A model generated the notes under the pieces. That model worked only from the letters and a program-made list of their open reading frames with translations, had not been told where the DNA came from and made no database searches. From positions 1 through 5,179 of the forward strand of contig JAJZRT010000198.1 in the NCBI GenBank assembly GCA_021802595.1: a stretch of DNA of 5,179 bases. The letters run 5' to 3'. Shown here one piece after another: positions 1 to 5,179 of this stretch. Numbering within the stretch: the first letter of the stretch is position 1; each line of letters starts with the position of its first letter. The stretch is from Pseudomonadota bacterium (GTDB lineage Bacteria; Pseudomonadota; Gammaproteobacteria; Burkholderiales; Thiobacillaceae). Made by a program: the position numbers and the translations under genes.

Positions 1-766
1 CGGCTTGCGCCATCTGCTCCTCGAGCAGCGTCAGTATCATGCCGCTCGCCACGAGGAACTTCGGCAGGTTCCAAACCTCGCTCTCGACATGGATCGACGG
101 TGCGAAGCGATAAAGCAGGGCGGCTATCGGGAATACCGAGGCCCAGGCGACAAAGCTCAGCGTGGTGAAGAGCACCCCCGGAGAACGTCGCGCCGCGTTC
201 CTCCAGAACAGCACGGCGACGGCGAGGTAGTGCCAGCACAGCATCCAGTCAAGGGCATATTCGGCTGTTCCGTAGACCACCAGAGCCGCTTGGATCGCAT
301 AGGCCGCGAGGATGCCGCCGGCATACAGTGCCTGGTCGGTTTGATCATCCTTGCGTTCGCCGGTGCGCAGAGCCAGAACCGACCCGAAAGCACCTGTTGC
401 GATCAGCCCCAGATAGACGGCACTGGAATCCACGTTCCCGTAGTAGCAAAAAATGAACGCCACGTTGGGGATTTCCGCTAGACACATGCGCGTCAGCGCC
501 CATGTGCTTTTCCTGTGCGGCGTATTCGCGGCCCAGATGAATGAAACACTGGCCAACAGCAGTGTGACCGTCGAAACCGCATCGATTTGGTCGCTGCCAA
601 ACCGGACATTGAGCGCGACGAACTCGGAAACGATGTGCGCCAGGATGAGCATCCAGCCAACAACCCAGTAGCGCATCCGCGTCTGTTTCGTTCGCCTCAA
701 CAGTGACAGGAAGATGCTGACCAGTGCGCCGATGGCGAGAAAATCGGGCAGGAGATAAAAGTTCAT
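1..766 (-). CDS. Polytopic membrane protein, N-terminal part (cut by left edge), possible sensor of a c-di-GMP enzyme
   Basis: The frame read leftwards from an ATG at 764-766 stays open for 255 codons to the window edge. The visible protein is strongly hydrophobic, with candidate membrane helices near residues 4-23, 33-52, 62-80, 92-109, 115-134, 147-166, 170-188 and 197-219. Basic clusters follow helices 1, 3, 5 and 7 (RRTKQTR, PHRK, RTGERK, RNAARR), which by the positive-inside rule puts the N-terminus outside. The stretch at about 233-250 (VWNLPKFLVASGMILTLLEE) may then be a ninth crossing that leads into a cytoplasmic domain. From memory, a very similar stretch precedes GGDEF or PAS-GGDEF-EAL domains in other bacteria, so a diguanylate cyclase or phosphodiesterase output is plausible, but it lies outside the window. 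Start choice: GGAG at 778-781 sits 11 bases upstream, and in-frame upstream codons lack an obvious ATG before a TGA. It is 597 bases downstream of the phosphodiesterase gene, so probably a separate transcript. That the frame is coding is fairly sure; the function is tentative. Confidence 0.72.
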   Translation of the reverse strand, partial: MNFYLLPDFLAIGALVSIFLSLLRRTKQTRMRYWVVGWMLILAHIVSEFVALNVRFGSDQIDAVSTVTLLLASVSFIWAANTPHRKSTWALTRMCLAEIPNVAFIFCYYGNVDSSAVYLGLIATGAFGSVLALRTGERKDDQTDQALYAGGILAAYAIQAALVVYGTAEYALDWMLCWHYLAVAVLFWRNAARRSPGVLFTTLSFVAWASVFPIAALLYRFAPSIHVESEVWNLPKFLVASGMILTLLEEQMAQA

Positions 767-1076
767 GGCAAGCCGTGCTCCGGCAATCTTGGCGTCAAAC
801 CCGTGTTGCCCATGAATCTCAAAACGCAAGGTCCGCTTCGGTTGGAGGCTCCAGTCAGTCGATTGTGCGGGGATCGTTGCCGTGCGCACTGCGTCGATAT
901 GGAAAAGTCAAGTGGAGCTTCGACGCTCGAATGTACGCATAGTGCACCAGCGGCTTCACCGCAGCTTGCGAACTTCTGTGTCCGCGTGTGCCGCAGCGGC
1001 AACCATAGCGCGACGCCAGCATCATGGCGGTTCGACGCACATTACGATTTGAACAACGGGAATGGCGATACTCGAT
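767..1076. other. Non-coding stretch with no recognised feature
   Basis: Short open frames exist on both strands here, but none has a convincing domain, a good ribosome binding site or sensible composition; they look like chance frames in GC-rich DNA. One 79-codon minus-strand frame ends in an ATGA overlap with the membrane-protein start, which I judge a coincidence. I looked for a sigma-70 promoter in front of the membrane protein. A TTGACT at about 905-910 and a TTGACG at about 793-798 occur on the minus strand, but neither has a matching -10 box at the right distance. A small hairpin (CGCCA at 1014-1018 with TGGCG at 1025-1029) is present. A promoter for the gene starting at 766 probably lies here but cannot be placed. 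Confidence 0.45.
778..781 (-). promoter_or_regulatory. Candidate ribosome binding site for the membrane protein
   Basis: On the minus strand the sequence reads CCGGAGCACGGCTTGCC and then ATG. The GGAG core lies 11 bases from the start codon, which is slightly long but usable. It supports ATG at 766 over the non-ATG alternatives further upstream in the same frame (TTG and GTG codons in the stretch back to about position 907). No other purine-rich tract was seen close to those alternatives. Confidence 0.4.
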
Positions 1077-1094
1077 GGCACCGCTACGGGTGCC
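1077..1094. repeat. Perfect 6-bp hairpin GGCACC / GGTGCC
   Basis: GGCACC at 1077-1082 and GGTGCC at 1089-1094 are perfect reverse complements separated by a 6-base loop (GCTACG). No T-run follows on either strand, so it is not a normal intrinsic terminator. It is the leftmost of a series of inverted repeats that continues to 1361. Confidence 0.4.
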
Positions 1095-1134
1095 GCCTGC
1101 GGCCGCCGAAGCATGTGCTGCCGCGCTCCGGCCC

Positions 1135-1201
1135 ACTGATCAGTCTGCAAAACCGGGCAATCTGGCGCGGTTTGCAGGCAAACGAGCGCAGTAAACTGCG
1201 C
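1135..1201. repeat. Cluster of four adjacent inverted repeats
   Basis: Four dyads lie within 67 bases. ACTGATCAGT (1135-1144) is a 10-bp perfect palindrome. CTGCAAAACCG (1145-1155) pairs with CGGTTTGCAG (1168-1177) as a 10-bp stem with one bulged A and a 12-base loop. GTTTGC (1170-1175) pairs with GCAAAC (1178-1183) and competes with the previous stem for the same bases. GCGCAGT (1186-1192) pairs perfectly with ACTGCGC (1195-1201). The competing second and third stems could be alternative folds of one RNA. There is no clear T-run beside the last stem on the minus strand, so a simple terminator is not supported. It could be the 3' untranslated part of the regulator operon, a REP/BIME-type repeat, or a protein-binding site. 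The pairings are direct observation; the role is unknown. Confidence 0.55.
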
Positions 1202-1246
1202 CGCCTTTGTCGCGACACCTGATTCGCGCTGAAATTCGGCTGGTTT

Positions 1247-1269
1247 CCCTTCGACAGGCTCAGGATAGG
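1247..1269. repeat. REP-like dispersed repeat motif (CCCTTCGACAGGCTCAGG)
   Basis: The sequence CCCTTCGACAGGCTCAGG followed by ATAGG matches, from memory, a dispersed intergenic repeat family common in GC-rich environmental bacteria, especially betaproteobacteria. When translated by mistake, the family gives tell-tale peptides such as LRQAQD and PEPVEG. Both occur here: LRQAQD on the plus strand and YPEPVEG on the minus strand. This explains why the small frames across 1022-1500 should not be annotated as genes. It sits between the arms of the larger inverted repeat. Family membership is recognition, not a database search. Confidence 0.6.
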
Positions 1270-1270
1270 T

Positions 1271-1291
1271 CCTTCTCCCGGCGGGATGAGG
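1271..1291. repeat. Strong hairpin inside the intergenic repeat
   Basis: Bases 1271-1279 (CCTTCTCCC) fold onto 1283-1291 (GGGATGAGG) around a GGC loop. Eight of nine positions can pair, one of them as G-U, with a single C/T mismatch. It directly follows the REP-like motif and lies midway between the arms of the 1208-1333 inverted repeat. No T-run follows on either strand, so it is better read as part of the repeat than as an intrinsic terminator. Confidence 0.45.
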
Positions 1292-1348
1292 AGCTTTCAT
1301 CTGCTGGACTTCGACGCGAATCGGGTCGCGACAGGCACTTGCGTACTC

Positions 1349-1361
1349 GTCGCGGTGCGAC
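1349..1361 (-). terminator. Small hairpin just after the phosphodiesterase stop codon, weak terminator candidate
   Basis: GTCGC at 1349-1353 and GCGAC at 1357-1361 form a perfect 5-bp stem with a 3-base loop, two bases beyond the TGA stop (1364-1366) of the large regulator. On the transcribed strand it is followed by GAGTACGC rather than a U-run, so it lacks half of an intrinsic terminator. It may slow exonucleases or end transcription together with the larger inverted repeats downstream. An alternative pairing of 1349-1354 with CGCGAC at 1327-1332 is also possible. Confidence 0.25.
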
Positions 1362-1363
1362 AT

Positions 1364-3955
1364 TCAAGCCAGAACGAACTGCTCGAACTCATCCACGGAC
1401 AGCGGGCGCCCCAACAGGAATCCCTGCAGTTCATCGCAGCCCATGTGACGGAGCAAATCGGCCTGCTCCGCACTCTCCACGCCCTCGGCCACGACGATGA
1501 GTCCGAGGGAATGCGCCAGCGCGACGATGTTTTCCACCAGCGCCAGCGTGTCCCGGTCGGTCGACAGCCGGGCGACGAAGCTTTGGTCGATCTTGAGCGC
1601 GTCCGCCGGCAATCGCGAAAGGTAGTTCAGGGACGAGTAGCCGGTGCCGAAGTCGTCGATCGCGATCCGGCAGCCGAGCGCGCGCAGCCTTTGCAGGATC
1701 GCGATGCTGCGATCGATGTCGCCCATCAACAGGCTTTCGGTGATCTCGATTTCCAGAGCGCGCCCGTCGCCATCGGAAGCCGACAGGGCCTCGTAATTAT
1801 CGATGAAATTGACCTGTCTCAGCTCTCGCGCCGAGACATTGACGGCCAGGCGTGTCCCAAGGCCGCGAGCCTGCCAGCGCCGGGCAATGCTCAGGCTTTC
1901 CTGTCGAACCCACGCACCGACATCGACGATCGCCCCCGTTTCCTCCAGGATCGGAATGAACTCCGCCGGCGACACCAGCCCCTCGGTCGGATGTCGCCAC
2001 CGCAACAGGACCTCGGCGCCCGTCAATTGCTGCGACATGGCGCCGTATTTGGGCTGGAGGTGAAGTTCGAACTCGCGGTTCACCAGCGCGCGTCGCAGGT
2101 CGCGTTCAAGTCCTACTTGTCGCGCCATGCGCTGACGGGCCCCCTCCGTGAACACCAGGACCGGGCGGTCGAGCGCCTGGGCTTCGGCCAGCGCTGCGAC
2201 CAATCCGTGCTCGATGGCGTCCGGGGTCTGGGCCTGCAGCGGCGCGACCAGCACACTGCAATGGAATCGCGCATGGACCTGCTCACCTTGAATCATGAAG
2301 GGCAGTTCCGTACACCGGACCAGCAGCGCTTCGATATCACGGGCGGCGTCGGCGATGGCCCCGGTCTGCGCAAAGGCAAGCACGAAGGCATCGTCGCCGG
2401 GGTGCGCCAAGAGCGCGCCGCCGGGGGCGAGCGACTTGAGGCGCAATCCAACTTCGCGCAGGAGCGCGTCGCCGAAACGTCGCCCCCGTGTGCGGTTGAT
2501 GTAGCGAAAGCGCTCGATGTCAATCATCGCGATCACCTGCTGCCCACCCTCCAGGCGGGACAGGATGAGATCGCGGAAGGCAGTCCGGTTGGGCAGGCCG
2601 GTGGTGGGGTTGTTGTAGGCCAGGAATTCCAGTCGCTCGCTCTTGGCGATGAAGTCGCGCGCATAGTCGACTTCGTCGGTGAGCTGGCGGAGCAGGTCGA
2701 TCTCTTCGTCGTCGAACGTCTGCGGGGTGCCGGCGAGCAGCGTCATGACCCCCCACGGCTCGGCGCCGATGGGCAGCGATATCTGTGCGGTGACGCCAGT
2801 GCGTGCCATCGCTGCAGCCCATGCGGCGGGCGTTTCCGCATCGGAACCGTCGCGGATCACGATGATCGAGGCTGTCCGCACCGCCTGCATGAAGGGCGGC
2901 TCACCGACGCTGGCCGGATCTGGGGGCAAGTGATCGTGTCTCGCGACCAGGGCCAGCATGGCCGGGTCACCGAAGCTGCTGGTCAGGGTCAAGGTGTTCG
3001 CAGACGTGCGGGCCATGATTGCCGCCGCCTTGAATCCGCCCTGGTCGACCGCCAGGCGACAGGACAGATCGAGCAGTTCCGATGTGTCGCGCGAGCGCAG
3101 GACCGCGTTGCCGAGGGCGCTCAGCACCGCTTGGATGCGCGCCAGTTGCCTGATCTTGGCTTCCTGCTGGACGCGTTCGGTCACGTCGCGATCGACGCCG
3201 CGGTAGCCGATCAGCGTTCCGCTAGCGTCAAGTACGGGATGGGCGGTGCTCTCGAGCATGCGAATGCCGCCGTCGTGATGGCGCCAGCGCAGGGTCCAGC
3301 GCTGCCAGCCTTTCTTCGCCGCCACCAGGTTCGGCAGCACCCGTTCGACCTCGGCGCGATCCTCGTCGACCATCATCTCGAGCGCATTGCGACCGACAAC
3401 CTCGGCCGGTGAATAGCCGAGAATCTTCATCACGCTGTTGTTCACGTAGCATTTCACACCGTGCCGATCCGTCTCCCAGATCCAGTCGTCGGTTGTCTCC
3501 ACGATGGTACGGAAACGCTCCTCGCTCTCGCGCAAGGCCCGCTGCATGCTTTGCATTTCGCGACGGGCTGCAGCGGCTCTCAGCGCCCGTTCGACGGCCG
3601 GCCGCAACCGCCGAAGGTTTTCCTTGAGCACGTAGTCGGCCGCACCTTGCCGCAGGGCCTCGATCGCCGCCTCTTCGCCGATCGTGCCGGACACGAAGAT
3701 GAACGGGATGTCCGGTGCCATTTCCCGCACGATTTTCAGGGCATGCATTCCACTGAAACCGGGCATGGAAAAGTCGCTGAGAATCACGTCGGGATTCGAA
3801 CGCGCCAGTGTGTCGCGCAGGGCATTGGCGGCAGACACGCAGGTGACCGACAGCTTGCGGCCGAGACCCTTGAGCTCATGCAGGCTCAATTCCATGTCGA
3901 GCGCGGAGTCCTCGACAAACAGGACGCTCAGTTCGTTCGTTTCGGACAGGGCCAT
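1364..3955 (-). CDS. Response regulator with REC-PAS-GAF-GGDEF(degenerate)-EAL; probable c-di-GMP phosphodiesterase
   Basis: 863 residues, cytoplasmic, with no membrane segment. The receiver domain is at about 8-125, with acidic pocket E15/D16, phosphoacceptor D61, S89 and K111. A PAS domain follows at about 142-262 (ERFRTIVETTDDWIWETD), then a GAF-like domain at about 270-435. The GGDEF domain (about 440-605) keeps GLPNR and D479, but its signature is G520-D-D-A-F524: the catalytic Glu is Ala, and the usual N-D of the GTP-binding helix is N-R. It is therefore unlikely to make c-di-GMP, though it might still bind GTP. The EAL domain (about 615-863) has E648 (EVLLRW), N706 (NVSA), E737 (EITES), D767/D768 (IDDFGTGYS), K788 (KID), E824 (AEGVE) and Q844, the full set expected of an active phosphodiesterase cleaving c-di-GMP to pGpG. 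The ATG at 3955 follows a weak GGA with a 7-base spacer and lies 15 bases after the upstream receiver gene. Phosphorylation of D61 by the nearby kinase probably controls the output. Family and catalytic calls are strong; activity is inferred. Confidence 0.93.
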   Translation of the reverse strand: MALSETNELSVLFVEDSALDMELSLHELKGLGRKLSVTCVSAANALRDTLARSNPDVILSDFSMPGFSGMHALKIVREMAPDIPFIFVSGTIGEEAAIEALRQGAADYVLKENLRRLRPAVERALRAAAARREMQSMQRALRESEERFRTIVETTDDWIWETDRHGVKCYVNNSVMKILGYSPAEVVGRNALEMMVDEDRAEVERVLPNLVAAKKGWQRWTLRWRHHDGGIRMLESTAHPVLDASGTLIGYRGVDRDVTERVQQEAKIRQLARIQAVLSALGNAVLRSRDTSELLDLSCRLAVDQGGFKAAAIMARTSANTLTLTSSFGDPAMLALVARHDHLPPDPASVGEPPFMQAVRTASIIVIRDGSDAETPAAWAAAMARTGVTAQISLPIGAEPWGVMTLLAGTPQTFDDEEIDLLRQLTDEVDYARDFIAKSERLEFLAYNNPTTGLPNRTAFRDLILSRLEGGQQVIAMIDIERFRYINRTRGRRFGDALLREVGLRLKSLAPGGALLAHPGDDAFVLAFAQTGAIADAARDIEALLVRCTELPFMIQGEQVHARFHCSVLVAPLQAQTPDAIEHGLVAALAEAQALDRPVLVFTEGARQRMARQVGLERDLRRALVNREFELHLQPKYGAMSQQLTGAEVLLRWRHPTEGLVSPAEFIPILEETGAIVDVGAWVRQESLSIARRWQARGLGTRLAVNVSARELRQVNFIDNYEALSASDGDGRALEIEITESLLMGDIDRSIAILQRLRALGCRIAIDDFGTGYSSLNYLSRLPADALKIDQSFVARLSTDRDTLALVENIVALAHSLGLIVVAEGVESAEQADLLRHMGCDELQGFLLGRPLSVDEFEQFVLA

Positions 3956-3970
3956 GTCAACATCCGATGT

Positions 3971-4420
3971 TTATTGCTTCTGTGCGGGGACCTGATTCGC
4001 CAGTAACCAGTACATGCCGACCTGGGCGACGGTGTCGGCGAATTGCTCGAAATCGACGGGTTTGACGATATAGCTGTTGACGCCCAGCGCGTAGCTCTTG
4101 AGCAGATCACCTTCCTCGCGCGACGAAGTCATCATCACCACCGGTACCCACTTCGTTCGTGCGTCTTCCCGCATCGCCTTCAGGACCTGCAGGCCATCCA
4201 TGCGCGGCATTTTCAGGTCGAGCAGGACCAGCCTGGGGTTGCCGTTCTTGCGGCCGGCAAAGTTGCCCTCGCAGCGCAGATAGTCGAGTGCCTCGACGCC
4301 ATCCCTGACCCAGGCGATGTCGTTGACGATGCCGCGCTTCTTGAGCGTGCGCTGCGTCATCTCGGCATCGGCATGGGAGTCCTCGACCAGCAGGATTTCG
4401 ACGCTCTGGTAGTCGTTCAT
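3971..4420 (-). CDS. Single-domain response regulator, Rcp1-like (CheY fold)
   Basis: 149 residues made up of one receiver domain and no output domain. The acidic pair is E13/D14 (LLVEDS), the phosphoacceptor is D68 (LVLLDLKMP), followed by T98 (MMTSS), Y117 and K120-P121 (VKP), so the whole phosphorylation site is intact. The insertion around residues 50-63 (RCEGNFAGRKNGNP) and the C-terminal YWLLANQVP are typical of the Rcp1 group, which partners phytochrome-like and PAS-type kinases. The start ATG at 4418-4420 overlaps the kinase stop codon (ATGA), and GGAG at 4429-4432 lies 8 bases upstream, which points to translational coupling with the kinase. As it has no DNA-binding or enzymatic domain, it must act by protein contact or as a phosphate relay or sink. 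The immediate neighbours suggest the kinase as phosphodonor and the REC-EAL protein as the other branch. Confidence 0.93.
   Translation of the reverse strand: MNDYQSVEILLVEDSHADAEMTQRTLKKRGIVNDIAWVRDGVEALDYLRCEGNFAGRKNGNPRLVLLDLKMPRMDGLQVLKAMREDARTKWVPVVMMTSSREEGDLLKSYALGVNSYIVKPVDFEQFADTVAQVGMYWLLANQVPAQKQ
4417..4420 (-). promoter_or_regulatory. ATGA stop/start overlap coupling kinase and receiver genes
   Basis: On the minus strand the bases ATGA hold both the ATG of the receiver gene (4418-4420) and the TGA of the kinase gene (4417-4419). With GGAG 8 bases upstream inside the kinase reading frame, ribosomes finishing the kinase can re-initiate at once, which would tie the amounts of kinase and partner regulator together. 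Confidence 0.8.
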
Positions 4421-5179
4421 GGTGCGGTCTCCGCGATGGGGAGTTCGAACGAAAAGGTGGCGCCATGATCCGGTTGTCCGACTGCATGGACGCGCCCGCC
4501 ATGGCGCGTCACCACCCGATGCACGATGGCGAGGCCGACGCCGGTGCCCTCGAACTGTTCCGGGGAATGCAGGCGCTGGAAAACTCCGAAAAGCTTGTCG
4601 GCATAGCGCATGTCGAAGCCTACGCCGTTATCCCGGACGCTGTAGCGAGTCCACCCATCACTCACCTCGCCGGTGACTTCGATTTGTGCCGCGGCACCGC
4701 GTGGTGCGCTGTACTTGATGGCGTTCGACAGCAGATTGACCCACACCTGCCTGATCAGGGCGGGGTCACCGGTGCAGGGCGGAAGCGCAGCCACCATGGG
4801 GCGCACCGGCGATGCGGCGTCATCGCTGCGCGTACCGCAGATCTCCTTGATGACGTCCTCGACGAGGCCTTGCGTGTCGATCGGCTGCTCGTCCATGGAC
4901 TTTCGCCCCAGACGCGAGAAGGCCAGCAGATCGTCGATCAGTGCCCCCATGTGCCGGGCGCTGTCGGCAATGACATGCAAATGTCGAATACTTTCCGAAT
5001 CGAGGCCCGCCGGCGCGTCTTCCAACAGCATGCTGGCATAGCCGGTGATATGCCGCAGCGGCGCACGCAAGTCATGGGATACGGAATAGCTGAAGCTCTC
5101 GAGGTCGCGCACGGTCTCTTCAAGAGACTGCGTTTTCCGGTCGAGATCCCTGTTGAGATGTTCGAGCTGGTGTTGAGTT
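4417..5179 (-). CDS. Sensor histidine kinase, C-terminal part (cut by right edge)
   Basis: The frame is open to the right edge; 253 codons plus the stop are visible and the true start and sensor domains are outside. The first 30 or so visible residues are a charged coiled coil (HQLEHLNRDLDRKTQSLEET). Then comes the HisKA helix with phosphoacceptor His in SVSHDLRAPLRHI (codon 5074-5076, visible residue 35), then HATPase_c with N-box NLLSNAIKYS (visible residues about 148-157), G1 box DNGVGF (about 183-188), the F-box-like LFGVFQRLH, G2 box GTGVGLAIVH, and a final GATFSFELP. All ATP-binding and transfer motifs are present, so the kinase should be active. The sequence style is that of PAS- or GAF-linked and phytochrome-like kinases that pair with Rcp1-type regulators, which matches the next gene. 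A GTG at 5110-5112 lies within the coiled coil and is not the real start. It ends in a 4-base overlap with the regulator gene. No receiver domain follows, so it is not a hybrid kinase at its C-terminus. Confidence 0.93.
   Translation of the reverse strand, partial: TQHQLEHLNRDLDRKTQSLEETVRDLESFSYSVSHDLRAPLRHITGYASMLLEDAPAGLDSESIRHLHVIADSARHMGALIDDLLAFSRLGRKSMDEQPIDTQGLVEDVIKEICGTRSDDAASPVRPMVAALPPCTGDPALIRQVWVNLLSNAIKYSAPRGAAAQIEVTGEVSDGWTRYSVRDNGVGFDMRYADKLFGVFQRLHSPEQFEGTGVGLAIVHRVVTRHGGRVHAVGQPDHGATFSFELPIAETAP

Larger units (their letters stand above)
1208..1333. repeat. Imperfect inverted repeat bracketing a REP-like motif; possible small mobile repeat
   Basis: The left arm at 1208-1228 reads TGTCGCGAC, then A-CC-T, then GATTCGCG. 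The reverse complement of 1315-1333 reads TGTCGCGAC, CC, GATTCGCG. That is 19 matched bases with two single-base insertions in the left arm. Weaker similarity continues inward (1229-1244 against 1314-1299, 9 of 16 matches, most of the differences being transitions). The first part of each arm, GTCGCGAC, is itself a palindrome, so the 9-mer GTCGCGACA also appears as a direct repeat at 1209 and 1325. The roughly 54 bases between the inner ends hold the CCCTTCGACAGGCTCAGG motif and a strong hairpin. The layout resembles a palindromic intergenic repeat or a very small non-autonomous element. No target-site duplication was recognised, so mobility is only an inference. Confidence 0.5.

Noticed and set aside
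5..481. A 158-codon plus-strand frame at the left edge
   Set aside because: The opposite strand carries a continuous 255-codon frame with a regular membrane-helix pattern and a usable ribosome binding site; the plus-strand frame is its shadow.
763..1002. A 79-codon minus-strand frame overlapping the membrane-protein start by ATGA
   Set aside because: The overlap looks like coupling, but the peptide has no domain, no helix pattern and no clear ribosome binding site, so I treat it as chance.
1145..1177. An integron attC-like site suggested by the bulged stem
   Set aside because: The ends do not show the expected RYYYAAC and GTTRRRY core sites, and no cassette gene or integrase is nearby.
1022..1363. 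A 113-codon minus-strand frame in the spacer containing YPEPVEG
   Set aside because: It runs across the REP-like motif and inverted repeats, and the PEPVEG peptide is a signature of translated repeat rather than a protein.
1286..3412. A 708-codon plus-strand open frame across the large regulator
   Set aside because: It lies antisense to the REC-PAS-GAF-GGDEF-EAL gene, whose domains and catalytic residues are clear. The plus-strand product has no recognisable domain, is rich in Arg, Gln, Asp and Gly as expected of a shadow in GC-rich DNA, and has no good ribosome binding site.
4043..4468. A 141-codon plus-strand frame opposite the small receiver gene
   Set aside because: The receiver on the other strand has every conserved residue of its family; this frame is its antisense shadow.

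Overview
The window is GC-rich and reads as part of a signal-transduction locus from a proteobacterium. I infer a beta- or gammaproteobacterium from the domain style and from a CCCTTCGACAGGCTCAGG-type intergenic motif, but this is not a firm taxonomic call. Every convincing gene lies on the minus strand, so the biological order runs from right to left. Four genes are supported, two of them cut by the window edges.

Right to left: (1) 5179-4417 is the C-terminal part of a hybrid-free histidine kinase, consisting of a coiled coil, a HisKA dimerisation/phosphoacceptor domain and a HATPase_c domain; its sensor part lies outside the window. (2) 4420-3971 is a 149-residue single-domain response regulator of the Rcp1 type, coupled to the kinase by an ATGA stop/start overlap. 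(3) After 15 bases, 3955-1364 is an 863-residue REC-PAS-GAF-GGDEF-EAL protein. Its EAL phosphodiesterase domain has all the expected catalytic residues, but its GGDEF signature is degenerate (G-D-D-A-F). These three genes look like one operon in which a kinase passes phosphate to a small receiver and/or directly to a c-di-GMP phosphodiesterase.

The region 1363-767 has no convincing gene. The half next to the phosphodiesterase gene (about 1077-1361) is packed with inverted repeats. These include an imperfect inverted repeat (arms 1208-1228 and 1315-1333) that brackets a REP-like motif and a strong hairpin. The other half (767-1076) shows nothing I can name.

(4) 766-1 is the membrane-embedded N-terminal part of another protein. 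It is open to the left edge and has eight or nine hydrophobic segments followed by the start of a probable signalling linker. By resemblance to known architectures it may lead into a GGDEF or GGDEF-EAL output, which cannot be seen here.

No RNA gene, CRISPR array, transposase or phage gene was seen. The most unusual material is the structured intergenic element and the split between the intact EAL and the eroded GGDEF in the large regulator.
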